Notes: generated by a model not told the origin, from the sequence alone. A stretch of DNA of 44,826 nt from Candidatus Avidesulfovibrio excrementigallinarum (GCA_018715085.1 DVMI01000071.1:64971-109796), one strand, 5' to 3'. Positions 25,081-34,471 are shown, counted from the first letter of the stretch. A program made the numbers and translations.

Positions 25081-25952
25081 AGCAGTCCTACCTCTTTGGC
25101 AATGCGCAGGCAGAGCGCAGACTTGTTGAGCGTGTACAGGTGAATGCCCGGCGCGCCGCCATCAAGAAGTCTGCGGATTTGTTCCACGGCATAGCGGATG
25201 CCCACTTCGCGCACGGCTTCGGCGCCGCCTCGTTCGTGAGCCGCTTCCATTTCAAGGTAAAGCCTGCCGGGAATGTTGGCTCCGCACATGGAGAGAATGC
25301 GCCGGAGCGATTCAAAGTTCTGGATGGTCATGATACCGGGGATGACAGGGACGTCTACGCCAAGTTCGCGCAATCTTTCGACAAAGGAAAAGTATTCCCG
25401 GACGTCAAAAAACATCTGCGTGACAACGAAATCTGCGCCTTCGCGGATTTTGCCCACAGTATGCCGCCAGTCGCTGGAAAAGGAAGGCGATTCCGGATGC
25501 GGCGCAGGGTATCCCGCAACGCCGATCCCCATATGAGGAAAGCGCGCCCGGACAAAGCGCACCAGATCCGACGCGTGCAGAAACGGCGACTGCGTCCAGT
25601 CAACGGCGCCGTCGTGGGGCGGATCGCCGCGCAGGGCCAGCACGTTGTCCACTCCTGCGGCCTCAAGCTGCGAGAGGAAATCTGTGATGCGCTGTTCCGA
25701 TGCGGCCACGCAGGTCAGATGCGCCATGATTTCCAGCTGAAAGATTTTTTTGAGGCGAATCACCATGTCCAGCGTCGAATCCTGACGGGATCCGCCGGCG
25801 CCATACGTCACTGAGGCAAAAAGCGGCTTCAGTGTGCAGATGCGGCGCGCTTCTTCAAGAAACGGTTCCCACTGGGCTTCGTCACGGGGTGGGAAGAATT
25901 CTACAGAGCAGAAAGGAGTGCTGCGTTGCGCGATGAGCTGGGCAATGTTCAT
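25077..25952 (-). CDS. metF: Methylenetetrahydrofolate reductase
   Basis: Flavin enzyme reducing 5,10-methylene-THF to 5-methyl-THF for methionine and the methyl branch of one-carbon metabolism. The 291-residue TIM barrel has CSVEFFPPRDEAQW (catalytic Glu), ASVTYGAGGSRQD, HLTCVAASEQRI, VLALRGDPP, DFVVTQMFFD and VPVIPGIMTIQNF. ATG 25952 has GAGGA six bases upstream; the frame extends 22 codons further but no ribosome site supports that. Overlaps the following gene by GTGA. Confidence 0.95.
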   Translation of the reverse strand: MNIAQLIAQRSTPFCSVEFFPPRDEAQWEPFLEEARRICTLKPLFASVTYGAGGSRQDSTLDMVIRLKKIFQLEIMAHLTCVAASEQRITDFLSQLEAAGVDNVLALRGDPPHDGAVDWTQSPFLHASDLVRFVRARFPHMGIGVAGYPAPHPESPSFSSDWRHTVGKIREGADFVVTQMFFDVREYFSFVERLRELGVDVPVIPGIMTIQNFESLRRILSMCGANIPGRLYLEMEAAHERGGAEAVREVGIRYAVEQIRRLLDGGAPGIHLYTLNKSALCLRIAKEVGLL

Positions 25953-25989
25953 GGTGCGTCCTCTGGTTGAGTCCTGATGTCGTCGGGGC

Positions 25990-26018
25990 AGTATAGATAG
26001 CTTTGTTTGTGAGTGCAA
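25990..26018 (-). promoter_or_regulatory. Promoter of metF
   Basis: TTGCAC at 26018-26013, a 17-base spacer, and TATACT at 25995-25990, just upstream of the metF gene. No SAM riboswitch core was found. Confidence 0.65.
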
Positions 26019-26019
26019 A

Positions 26020-26925
26020 CTGTATTACGGCAGAAGGAGCGGGTGCAACGGCAGGCGGCGCTGAGCTGGCGCCCCTTGTTAACAGAAAAAATCCTTTCCC
26101 GGCACGCTGTTGCCCTGGACGGCTCCGATTGTGTGCCAGGAATTGAAAAATTCCACAATGCCGGACGTCCTCCTTCACATAAAACGGGTATGCCGTGCGT
26201 AAAGGGCAGAGGATCGTTTTCCAGGCGCCGGTATCCGGACAGCTCGTCTTATTTTGCGGGCAGACCCGTGTCCTTCCTTGCCTGCGCGGAAGGCCGGCGG
26301 ACAGCCGCGCCATAAGGTTACGCCGGATTTACCCGGTTGATGTTGCATATGGCCTCGTCTGCAGCCTGTCCGTCTGGCTCTTGAGACAACGCGTTCCTGC
26401 AAGGGCATTCAGGCTGTTTTGCGCCCCCGGCCTGTTCGGTGCAGCCTGCAACGGCGGAGGAGGCACAAGCGAGGTGCGCGCCGATGGCGTAACCCTGTCA
26501 GAAATAACGCCTTCAACATGGACTGCGCCCTGTGCCTGTTGGGAAGCGCCGCCGGGTTCTGCCGCCGGACGCCAAACAGTCTGGGCGCTTTTTCACGGGA
26601 GCCGCCTGATGCCAGATGCGGTTTTACCCCATGACACAAGCATGGCTGCCCGCAAATTATATTAATTTTATATAAAAATCAATATATTATTTGATTTTTC
26701 AGGCGCTGTGCGGGCGTATCCGTGTTTCCCTGTCAGACATGGGCCGCATGCCGGAATGCCCGAATCCCGGCGGCATACCGGAAAGTCTGGCGCAGGGGGG
26801 CGATTTCAGACGATGCGTTTAGCGTCCGGTGGAATGCCCTGCGCGAGCCGGCAGGCGCCGATGCCGGAGGAAACGCCGTGTCCGCCTGGCCCGGAGATAT
26901 GCGGCCGTGTTTTTTTGCATCAACG
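26020..26925. other. Gene-poor stretch with AT-rich palindrome
   Basis: About 900 bases without a gene I can support. It holds a small palindrome at 26139-26154 (GGAATT, GAAA, AATTCC) and a 46-base AT island at 26656-26701, with a perfect 9-bp inverted repeat AAAAATCAA/TTGATTTTT around eight bases (26675-26700). The AT island may be the old control region of the degraded opine dehydrogenase that follows. Confidence 0.4.
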
Positions 26926-27156
26926 GAGGCGCGCAGGGCCGGAGGAATTGCCGGATTTGCCCCTTTTACGATGCGGCTCCCAGCGTTTCGGTCCGGCTGA
27001 CGCGCGATAAAAGTGATGATCACCTCGTCGGGGCGTTCCTGCGGCTTCGTAACAGGCTGTGCCGCCAGCCAGCAGTGTTGTCCGGATCCGTGCCGCAAGG
27101 CACTGCCAACAGCCTGGCGCTGCACAACGTGTTTCCGGCCATACAGCGTGCCATGA

Positions 27157-27822
27157 CGGATCACCGGGAACAGTCAGGAGAATCTCTCTGCGCTGGAAGG
27201 ATTCCAGAAGGTGTACGCCACGGCCTTCGTCATGGATACTGTGCCTGAGGTGGCCTTGTGCAATGCCAGCATCCTGCTGTACCCCATTCCGGCCTTGCTG
27301 CGTCTCTGCCGCATCGAGCTCAGCAACGGCGAATTCCATGTATGGCACGAAGCCTGTACCCCCGGCGTGGAGAAGGCCGTCGCCGCGCCGGAAGGCAAAA
27401 TTGCCGCCATCCTCCGGGCGCTGGATTTCCCCGTACCTTTCTGCAAGATCCTCTTTGAGAAGCGCTATGCGGGAATCTTGGATGAAAAGCGGACACTGTT
27501 CCGCAAGATAGGCAGCAAGGGACCTTCCAAGTCCACGGACCGCCACATCAGCGAGGACGTTCCCGGCGTGGTTGCTCCTGTTTCCTCGCCGTGAAGGCAG
27601 CAGGGGATTCCCGTGCCTGTCGCCGGTGCCGTGGTTGCGCTGACCAGCGAAATCCGTGGAACAGATTCCATGGCCAAGGGCCGGAGCATGGAAAGCCTTG
27701 GACCTGCCGGGCTGGATTGTGAAGGGCTCAGGCGCACGTTCCATGAAGGTTTTGCCGCCCAGCCAGCGCGTCCAAAAAAGCAGGCCGCGTTTCCTCCAGC
27801 GGCAGCGCCGTGGTCTGACTGA
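27157..27822 (+). pseudogene. Opine (octopine/nopaline) dehydrogenase relic, C-terminal domain
   Basis: One frame runs 222 codons with a single stop, TGA at 27592-27594. It matches the C-terminal helical domain of NAD(P)-dependent opine dehydrogenases: EGFQKVYATAFVMDT, ILLYPIPALLRLCRIE (usually a HPAP-type block), CTPGVEKAV, DRHISEDVPGVVAPVSS just before the stop, then PVPVAGAVVAL, KGRSMESLGPAGLD and GLRRTFHEGF after it. The stop replaces a usual Gly. Another in-frame stop lies at 27154, and the NAD-binding N-terminal half is missing; traces before it in the same frame are too weak to align. It is the only + strand coding trace between metF and recR. Reading is by motif memory, so the exact family member is uncertain. 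Confidence 0.62.
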
Positions 27823-27921
27823 CCGGAAGGATTCGCACGACTGCCCGCCATATTGAGCACAATGCGTTCTGCGCACCATGAGGGCAGAGGGGCCTGACCG
27901 GATTTGCCAGGACCCGCTGCC

Positions 27922-28527
27922 TTAAAAATCCTGGCGGTATTGAAGCGCCTGGCGCAACGTTTCGCGATCCATGAATTTGACTTCAGCCCCCAGAGGGATC
28001 CCCTGGGCCAGACGGCAGACTCTGACGTTGGGAAAGCGGCGTGTCAGCTTTGCCCTCAGGTGCGCGGCGGTGCTTTCTGCTTCGACGGTGGCGCCCAGTG
28101 CCAGAATGACTTCCCTGACCTGCCCTTCGGCAAGCCGGGCTTCAAGATGCCGGATGTCGGGCTGCCCTTCCTCCTGCGCGCCCAACGGCGAAAGCAGGCC
28201 GCCAAGAATGAAATAGCGCCCTTTGAAGAAGCCGCCTTCTTCAAGCGTCAGCATGCTGTCCCACTCGCTGACAACACAAAGCTGTTCCTCGTTGCGCGTT
28301 GCGTCGGTGCAGATGGCGCAGGGGTCGGTTTCAGTCAGCGCGCCGCAACGGGAGCACAGATGCAGTTCGTCGCGCAGTCTGGCGATGCTTTCGCCAAGCT
28401 GGCGGGTTTCTGTTTCGGGCCACTTGAGCAGGGTCATGGCCACGCGCATGGCCGACTTGGGCCCCAGCCCGGGGAGACGGCCGAGACGGCGCACCAGCGC
28501 CTGCAACGGTTCAGGAATGCGTTCCAC
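27922..28527 (-). CDS. recR: Recombination mediator RecR
   Basis: Works with RecO (and RecF) to load RecA at gaps. 201 residues from GTG 28527, normal for the family. It opens with the helix-hairpin-helix region (RLGRLPGLGPKSAMRVA), then the zinc finger CSRCGALTETDPCAIC, then a Toprim domain (VVSEWDSMLTLEEGGFFKGRYFILGG, LSPL) and the Walker-B-like tail. The Toprim start reads SEWDS where VEEPxD is common. It follows ybaB and dnaX, the widely conserved dnaX-ybaB-recR order. Confidence 0.94.
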   Translation of the reverse strand: MERIPEPLQALVRRLGRLPGLGPKSAMRVAMTLLKWPETETRQLGESIARLRDELHLCSRCGALTETDPCAICTDATRNEEQLCVVSEWDSMLTLEEGGFFKGRYFILGGLLSPLGAQEEGQPDIRHLEARLAEGQVREVILALGATVEAESTAAHLRAKLTRRFPNVRVCRLAQGIPLGAEVKFMDRETLRQALQYRQDF

Positions 28528-28630
28528 AAGACACCTTTGAGACGAAAACAAGGCCGGAGCTGAGCCCCGACCTCGGATGAACGTGGGTAAAACAGGGTGC
28601 CGGCGTCGCTGCCGGCGCGCCCCGCCGTTG

Positions 28631-28942
28631 TTACATGATGCCCGGCAGACGGATGCCGCCAGTGATGGAGGCCATTTCGCGTTCCATGGTGGCCTTGCCG
28701 ACGCGCAGGGCTTCGTTGACCGCCGTCAGCACCAAATCCTGCAGCATTTCGGCGTCACCGCCTTCCAGAGCCTTGGGATCAATGGTGATTGACTTGATTT
28801 CCTGTTTGCAGTTGGCCACGACCTTGACCATCCCGCCGCCGCTGGATGCTTCAACGGTGTTGTCGGCCATCTGCTGCTGGAGCTTGGCGAGCTTGTTTTG
28901 CATGACGTTGGCCTGACGCAGAATATCATTCATGTTGGGCAT
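28631..28942 (-). CDS. YbaB/EbfC nucleoid-associated protein
   Basis: Small DNA-binding dimer. 103 residues: an N-terminal helix MNDILRQANVMQNKLAKLQQQM, then the GGGMVKVVANCKQEIKSITIDP sheet and the C-terminal helix VNEALRVGKATMEREM. It sits between dnaX and recR as in most bacteria, with short gaps on both sides. ATG 28942 is preceded by a GGAG-like site. Confidence 0.93.
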   Translation of the reverse strand: MPNMNDILRQANVMQNKLAKLQQQMADNTVEASSGGGMVKVVANCKQEIKSITIDPKALEGGDAEMLQDLVLTAVNEALRVGKATMEREMASITGGIRLPGIM

Positions 28943-28963
28943 GGAATTCTCCAGAAGTGTGGG

Positions 28964-30931
28964 TTAACGGGAAGCCGGAGCGTCCTTGTCGGCGCTGGTG
29001 GCCGGGGTGAGCGGCAGACAGCGCAGCAGTGACGCGCCAAAATGTTCCTGCAACAGGCGCACAGCCGCATGCTCGGCCATGCGCTTTTTGCGATCGCCTT
29101 CCGTGACGAGGTTTTTTTCCGGCGGCATGAGCCGCAGTTCAACGTCCCTGCCGGCACACTGGCGGATCAGATCCCGCAGGCAGGCCTGTCTGTCCGCAGC
29201 GGCAAGATTATCGTATTCAATCCGGCTGCCAACATGCAGCGTGACCGCGTCGGCTTCGCAGTCGCCCCGCACATACTGCAGGTGCATGCTGCGCAGGGGC
29301 ATGTCCGGCTGAAGATGCGCAAGGCAGAACTTGCGCAGCGCATCCCATGGGCAGGGCCATGGCTCGCTCTCCGGGCCGGGGTCGTCCCGGGCTTCGCCCG
29401 AGGCCGAATCCGCTGCTTCTTTCGACGGCGCCTGCGGCGTCACAGCGCGCGCTGCCTCCATCCGGGGAGCGCCAGCAGCCTGCGGATGCGGCGCGGCGTC
29501 TGTGCGGGGCCGGCCGGCCGGGGCAGCATTGGGCAGCGGGGCGCTCTGGGGGGCAGCATGCCGTTCTGTTCCCTGTCCCCGGCGAGCCTGGGAAACCTGG
29601 CTGACTGCGGCAGGCTGGGCCGGTGTTGCTGCGGACGGCGGCAGGGAGGACGCGCAACTCCGGGCAGGCTGAGGCGGAGTCATACGCCGGTCTGACACGG
29701 GCGCCGGGGCTGCGGGACGGACGGAACCGGCCTGTGCCGGGCCTGCGGCGGCGGTGCTGCCGGACGCGTTTGAACCGGCCTGGTCTGCTTTGGGCCCGCT
29801 GGCAAGTTTAGCCCGCGACAAAAGCTCCATGGATGCCAGGCGCGGCAGCAGCGCAAGATTGAGCAGCAGCAGTTCCAGCGCGGCGGACGGCTCGAGGCTG
29901 GTGAGCACCTGGCGCTGGCCTTCAAGCGTCATTTGCCAGGCCGCATGGATGACGGAAAGTTCAAAACTGTCCGCCAGGGACAGAAGGCGCGCCTTTTCGC
30001 CCTCGGGCATGTCAATGAGCGGCAGTGCCTGGCTACCGCCCTGGCGCAGCAGAAACAGGTTGCGCCACAGCAGGCCCAGCTCGCGCAGGAAAAAGCCGAT
30101 GTCCGCGCCAGCTCCCAGCAGGCTGCGGGTCAGTGCGGCTACAGCCACGCAGTCCTGACGGGCAATGGCGTCAAGCAGTTCGGTATACAGCTCCTGTCCT
30201 GCCAGTCCCAGCACGGTGCGCGTGGCGGCTTCGGTCAGTTTATTTTCGCCCAGAGCCAGGGTCTGCCCCAGCAGCGACATGCTGTCGCGGACGCTGCCTG
30301 CAGCGCGCCTGGCAAGCAGGCGCACGGCAGCCTCTTCGTAGGGAAGCTGTTCGCGGTCGAGCACGCGTTCAAGATGCCCGACGAGCTCTGCCTCTGTGAG
30401 GGCCTTGAAAACAAAATGCTGGCAGCGGCTGACGATGGTTACCGGAAATTTGTGCGGCTCGGTTGTTGCAAGAATGAATGTGGCGTGTGGCGGCGGTTCC
30501 TCCAGCGTTTTCAAAAGAGCGTTGAAGGACTCCTTGGTGAGCATGTGGGCTTCGTCAATGATGAAGACCTTATAGCGGCCTTCCATGGGCGCATAGCCGA
30601 TGGTTTCGCGCAGCCGCCTGGCGTCGTCAATGCCGCGGTTGGACGCGCCGTCGATTTCGACCACGTCCACATAGCTGCCTTGCGTGATGCTTCTGCACGC
30701 TTCACACTGGTTGCAGGGTTCGCCGACCGGGGCGTGGGCGCAGTTGAGCGCCTTGGCAAAAATTCTGGCAATGGTTGTCTTGCCGACGCCGCGCGTCCCG
30801 CTGAGCAGGTAGGCGGGGGCCACTTTGTCCTCTGCGGCGGCGCGCGACAGGATGGCCTTCACCGTATCCTGCCCGGTCACTTCGGCAAAGGTTTGCGGAC
30901 GGTAACGGGCTGCCAGCGAAGCGTGACTCAT
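28964..30931 (-). CDS. dnaX: DNA polymerase III subunit gamma/tau
   Basis: Clamp-loader ATPase. 655 residues from ATG 30931. Domain I has the Walker A GTRGVGKTT (45-53), zinc ligands Cys64, Cys73, Cys76 and Cys79, IDEAHML (Walker B) and the SRC sensor SRCQHF. Domains II and III reach about residue 370. A linker of about 150 residues rich in Ala, Pro and Arg follows, then a C-terminal tau-type domain. I see no A-rich slippery heptamer, so gamma is probably not made by frameshifting here. Upstream residues of the open frame are not family-like. Confidence 0.95.
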   Translation of the reverse strand: MSHASLAARYRPQTFAEVTGQDTVKAILSRAAAEDKVAPAYLLSGTRGVGKTTIARIFAKALNCAHAPVGEPCNQCEACRSITQGSYVDVVEIDGASNRGIDDARRLRETIGYAPMEGRYKVFIIDEAHMLTKESFNALLKTLEEPPPHATFILATTEPHKFPVTIVSRCQHFVFKALTEAELVGHLERVLDREQLPYEEAAVRLLARRAAGSVRDSMSLLGQTLALGENKLTEAATRTVLGLAGQELYTELLDAIARQDCVAVAALTRSLLGAGADIGFFLRELGLLWRNLFLLRQGGSQALPLIDMPEGEKARLLSLADSFELSVIHAAWQMTLEGQRQVLTSLEPSAALELLLLNLALLPRLASMELLSRAKLASGPKADQAGSNASGSTAAAGPAQAGSVRPAAPAPVSDRRMTPPQPARSCASSLPPSAATPAQPAAVSQVSQARRGQGTERHAAPQSAPLPNAAPAGRPRTDAAPHPQAAGAPRMEAARAVTPQAPSKEAADSASGEARDDPGPESEPWPCPWDALRKFCLAHLQPDMPLRSMHLQYVRGDCEADAVTLHVGSRIEYDNLAAADRQACLRDLIRQCAGRDVELRLMPPEKNLVTEGDRKKRMAEHAAVRLLQEHFGASLLRCLPLTPATSADKDAPASR

Positions 30932-30982
30932 GTGCGGTTCGATTCGTGAGGGTCGTCTGACCCCCCGGGGTTGTGTCCCGGC

Positions 30983-31019
30983 GCGCGCCGGCAGCCTGCG
31001 GACAGGCACGCCGGCGCGC
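30983..31019. other. Intercistronic hairpin between ilvE and dnaX
   Basis: A perfect 10-bp stem, GCGCGCCGGC with GCCGGCGCGC, with a nested GCCTG/CAGGC stem. It starts 13 bases past the ilvE stop and lacks a U-tract on either strand, so it may stabilise the ilvE 3' end rather than terminate. Confidence 0.5.
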
Positions 31020-31031
31020 AAAGAGACAAAG

Positions 31032-31955
31032 TTAGAACGTATAGTGGGTCAGCCACTGGGCGTAGCGGGGATCCTGTCCCTTGGCGACCTTGAAGAACGC
31101 AGCCTGCAGGGCCTTGGCCACCGGGCCGGCCTTGCCTTCGCCGATGACGCGGTGATCCATTTCGCGGATCGGGGTGATTTCGGCGGCGGTGCCGCTGAAG
31201 AACGCTTCGTCGGCCACATAGACTTCGTCACGGGTGAAGAGCTGTTCTTCCACGGTGTAGCCCATGTCGCGGGCCAGCGTGATGATCGAGTTGCGGGTGA
31301 TCCCGTCCAGCACGGAGGTCAGCGGCGGGGTCTTGATGATGCCGTCGCGCACCATGAAGAAGTTTTCGCCCGTGGCTTCAGACACATAGCCTGCGCTGTC
31401 GAGCATAACGGCTTCGTCATAGCCGTCCTGCTTGGCTTCGATCTTGGCCAGCACGGAGTTCACATAGTTGCCGGCGGCCTTGGACTTGCTCATCATGCTG
31501 TTCACGGCATTGCGGGTGAAGGTACTGGTCTTGACACGAATGCCCTTTTCCAGGGCTTCGGCGCCAAGATAGGCTCCCCAGGCCCACACGGCAATGATGG
31601 TCTGCACGGGGTTGTCGCCGGGGTAGACGCCCATGTTGCCCAGGCCCACAAACGACAGAGGACGGATATAGCCTTCGGCCAGCTTGTTGGCCTTGAGCGT
31701 GTCCACAATGCCGTTGAAAATTTCGTCGTACGTATGGGGAATCGCAAAGCCGAGAATCTTCGCCGAGTTAAAGAAGCGCTTGACGTGGGCGTCAAGGCGG
31801 AACACGGCGGAAGAGCCGTCCTGGCACTTGTAGGCACGAATGCCTTCAAACACGCTGGTGCTGTAGTGCAGGGCATGGGTGAGCACATGCACTTTGGCGT
31901 CATTCCAGGGGACCAGTTTCCCGTCGAACCAGATTTTTTCGTTTTCGTGAGCCAT
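31032..31955 (-). CDS. ilvE: Branched-chain amino acid aminotransferase
   Basis: PLP fold-type IV enzyme that makes valine, leucine and isoleucine from their 2-oxo acids. 307 residues with KIWFDGKLVPW at the N-terminus, HYSTSVFEGIRAYK, SMMSKSKAAGNYVNSVLAK (PLP-binding Lys close by), EATGENFFMVRDG, TRNSIITLA and SGTAAEITPI. ATG 31955 has GAGG seven bases upstream. It has its own promoter. Confidence 0.96.
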   Translation of the reverse strand: MAHENEKIWFDGKLVPWNDAKVHVLTHALHYSTSVFEGIRAYKCQDGSSAVFRLDAHVKRFFNSAKILGFAIPHTYDEIFNGIVDTLKANKLAEGYIRPLSFVGLGNMGVYPGDNPVQTIIAVWAWGAYLGAEALEKGIRVKTSTFTRNAVNSMMSKSKAAGNYVNSVLAKIEAKQDGYDEAVMLDSAGYVSEATGENFFMVRDGIIKTPPLTSVLDGITRNSIITLARDMGYTVEEQLFTRDEVYVADEAFFSGTAAEITPIREMDHRVIGEGKAGPVAKALQAAFFKVAKGQDPRYAQWLTHYTF

Positions 31956-32051
31956 GACAATACCTCGTTTATCCGAAATTACTCCGAAATTACGCAGTAT
32001 CGACCGTCTTCGGCATAAAGGCGATCCACAGGGAACAGCGGAGAAAGACTT

Positions 32052-32080
32052 ACCCTAGTGTAAAGCGCTATGGCGGTCAA
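32052..32080 (-). promoter_or_regulatory. Promoter of ilvE
   Basis: TTGACC at 32080-32075, a 17-base spacer, and TAGGGT at 32057-32052, leaving a leader of about 90 bases before ilvE. Confidence 0.5.
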
Positions 32081-32086
32081 GCGGGG

Positions 32087-32552
32087 GAATTCTGCCCCGG
32101 CAGCACTGGCGAACGCCAGCAATACGGCGGGGATGTGCGCGGGCAGGACAGGCGTGCCCTGGCGGGAAGAGTTAAGCCCCGGCCGCTAAGGCCCGCCGGC
32201 GGCCAGGAAGGGAGGGGGCCTTATCCCGCAAGGCCTGCATGCGCTTTTGCCTTTCCTTTGCGTCGCCGGGATGTTGCTGCGCCGTTCATGCCCAAAGGGT
32301 ACGGTACTGTTCTTCGCCTGGCAGGGCAGGCAGAAAGGGAATGCCGCGTTATGGCAGAACGCGCTGACAGGCCCTTGCGCAGGAACAGCGTGCCCGCAGG
32401 GCGCAGTGCCGGGCTTTTGGGGCTCTGCGGGTTTTCTCTTCTGGCGCGCATCGCCTGGCCTGCCGGCACAACCGGTGAAAGCGCCATGACAGCCGTCTTT
32501 TCCGGGCTGCCCTGCCTTTGCGGCAGGGCATGCCTGCGCGGCGCAGGGCCGG
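32087..32552. other. Gap between ilvE and NlpC/P60 gene
   Basis: 465 bases with no gene seen. A GC-rich stem (AAGGCCC with GGGCCTT, at 32187-32221) surrounds a GGAAGGGAGG stretch and may end the NlpC/P60 transcript. Open frames here are low-complexity. Confidence 0.45.
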
Positions 32553-33962
32553 TTAACGGAGGATCGTCATTCTGGCCATGCGATCAATCAGTAGTGTGCC
32601 GTCCTTGACTCTGTCGAGCTCCTGCCCCGGCTGGGTGGAGGTGATCATTGTGCGGCCAAGAATAAACCGGCCGGAAATTTTGCCGTTCCCCTGGGTGCGC
32701 ACGCCCCAGACTGAATGGAAGATGGCGGGATCGCCATGCTGTTGGCCGACATACAAGGTGATGTGCCCCGGCAGCCAGAGCAATGTGGCAAACGGCTTGC
32801 CCTGTGTGAGGATTTTATCGATTTTGGCGGCGGGGGACAGCCCTTCCAGCGACACGGTTTGCCAGCTGCGGCTTTGCGCCGCCGAGTTGCGCGGCAGCCA
32901 GATGCCAAAGGGCACAAACAGATCGCGCAGCATGGACGAGCAGTCTCTGTTGCCGAACATGCCGCCCCAGCCATAAGGCTGCCCCATGAACTGATTGCCG
33001 ATGGCCGCAAGGCGGCCGGCCGTCAGAGGCAGCGGCTTGCGCGCGGCCACGTTTGCGGCAAGGCGCACGGTGCTGAACACGGCGCGCCCTGTAATGGGAT
33101 CGCGCGAGGGCACCAGCACGTCGAGGGAACTGCCGCTCTGGCCCACAATGGGCAGGACCGTACCAACCCGCGCCATGGTCAGGAACGTGCCGATGGTGTC
33201 GCACAGGGGCACGTCGTCGCGCAGAATGGCCGCATAGGATCCCGTTCTGTACAGGGCCATGGCCTGTTCGTCGACCAGAGCTACCGAATCCACAGGCAGC
33301 CAGCCGCCAAACAGCGCAGTTTCCACATAGATCCAGGCTCCGTCGCGCGAGGTGTGCGTGATCAGCACCGGCATGCCCGGGGGCAGCAGGGACATTTGGA
33401 AGGAGTCAAAGGGGAATCCCTGGCCGGGATGGAAGGGATGGCCGTACCACGGACGTTCTGTCGGCAGTTCGCGCACGGAAACCTGTCTGACGGTCACGCC
33501 TTTATCAAGACGCGACGGAAAATGATCCCGGCGGGTGTTGGTTACCAGGGTGTCCCAGCGGACACTGTCCCAGAGGCGGAGATTTTCGGCATAGCCTTTG
33601 GGGTTTTTGCTGCGGATCCGCAGGCGGCTGTATTGATCCATGCCTGCAAAGGCGTCTGCCGCCTTGATGCTGGCGCGTTTGCTCCCCCAGGGGCTGAAGA
33701 AGAGCCGGTCAAAACGCTGGTTGCGTTCGGCCTGCGAAGCAGGGCCGATGAGCGGGCGATCCGCGCCGGCCTGCGCGGCAAAGACACTCAAATTCTGAGG
33801 AAAGACGCGTGCGTCGCGCACGTCAGAAAGGTGATCGGCGTCAAGATCAAAATGCGGGACTTTGTTTCCGCCACAAGCGGCAAGCAGAACGGTCAGGGCG
33901 ATCGTGACCAGCAGGCGGACGCCGGAGATACCGCCCCGGGCGGGGCAAAAAAGTGCTGTCAT
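32553..33962 (-). CDS. SH3-domain NlpC/P60 lipoprotein (probable gamma-D-Glu-L-diamino acid endopeptidase)
   Basis: Cell-wall peptidase predicted to cut the D-Glu/diamino acid bond of peptidoglycan peptides in the periplasm. 469 residues from ATG 33962 (GGAGGA five bases upstream): signal peptide with lipobox LLAAC (lipidated Cys30), an N-terminal stabilising domain (about 45-190), two SH3b domains (about 195-345), and a C-terminal NlpC/P60 domain with the catalytic Cys in NRDCSSML and the His in GHITLYVG. The layout matches the Desulfovibrio DvLysin-type protein whose structure is known. The frame runs 76 codons upstream, but the lipobox fixes the start. Confidence 0.9.
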   Translation of the reverse strand: MTALFCPARGGISGVRLLVTIALTVLLAACGGNKVPHFDLDADHLSDVRDARVFPQNLSVFAAQAGADRPLIGPASQAERNQRFDRLFFSPWGSKRASIKAADAFAGMDQYSRLRIRSKNPKGYAENLRLWDSVRWDTLVTNTRRDHFPSRLDKGVTVRQVSVRELPTERPWYGHPFHPGQGFPFDSFQMSLLPPGMPVLITHTSRDGAWIYVETALFGGWLPVDSVALVDEQAMALYRTGSYAAILRDDVPLCDTIGTFLTMARVGTVLPIVGQSGSSLDVLVPSRDPITGRAVFSTVRLAANVAARKPLPLTAGRLAAIGNQFMGQPYGWGGMFGNRDCSSMLRDLFVPFGIWLPRNSAAQSRSWQTVSLEGLSPAAKIDKILTQGKPFATLLWLPGHITLYVGQQHGDPAIFHSVWGVRTQGNGKISGRFILGRTMITSTQPGQELDRVKDGTLLIDRMARMTILR

Positions 33963-34213
33963 GCGGATCCTCCTCTGGCTGGAACCGTTTTTTTGGGAAG
34001 TGCCGCCCTCGGGCCGGGCACGTCGCACACATTCAGCAACGCGCCAAGCATAGTCCAAAAACAGCGTACCCGCCACCCCGTGACACGCCGCCGCAAAACT
34101 TCTTGCCGGGATCACTTGCCAATCCATGAGATTTGATGTACCCCTGTTTGTTCCGAATTCGCTTGCGGGAGGGGTTGCTTCTTCCCGCATTCAGATACCC
34201 GAAGGAGTTTGTC

Positions 34214-34423
34214 ATGAAAGACAAGATTCATCCCAAAGTGTTCAAGGCGAAAATCTGCTGCGCCTGCGGTTTTGAAGTGGAAGCCCTGACCACCAAGGGC
34301 GAAAACGTGCACGTCGAAGTCTGCTCCAACTGCCATCCGTTCTTTACGGGCAAGCAGCGCTTCCTCGACACCGCCGGTCGTATTGACCGCTTCCGCAAGA
34401 AGTACGCCAAGGTTCAGAAGTAG
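34214..34423 (+). CDS. rpmE: 50S ribosomal protein L31 (zinc form)
   Basis: 69 residues with Cys pairs in KICCACGF and [11 protein letters not shown], so this is the zinc-binding (C+) form. MKDKIHP at the start is typical. ATG 34214 has AAGGAG six bases upstream; the frame upstream is non-family. Ends KRF-type basic residues. It is divergent from the NlpC/P60 gene. Confidence 0.96.
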   Translation: MKDKIHPKVFKAKICCACGFEVEALTTKGENVHVEVCSNCHPFFTGKQRFLDTAGRIDRFRKKYAKVQK

Positions 34424-34471
34424 CTCTTCTTCGCTTCGTTGCGAAGCCGCGCTGTTTTTCGCACGATAACA

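Noticed and set aside
27592-27594. In-frame TGA as selenocysteine
   Set aside because: A small stem follows, but the position is a Gly in the family, not Cys/Sec, further stops lie upstream and the N-terminal half is missing. Decay is simpler.
26920-27879. 319-codon - strand frame
   Set aside because: It is antisense to the opine dehydrogenase relic, whose + strand frame has real family motifs. The - strand translation is Arg/Pro-rich without motifs.
28964-30931. Programmed frameshift site in dnaX
   Set aside because: No A-rich slippery heptamer or suitable downstream stem was seen at the domain III boundary.
30931-30950. tRNA gene suggested by GGTTCGATTCG
   Set aside because: Only the T-arm-like string is present; the upstream part is the dnaX coding start and no cloverleaf can form.
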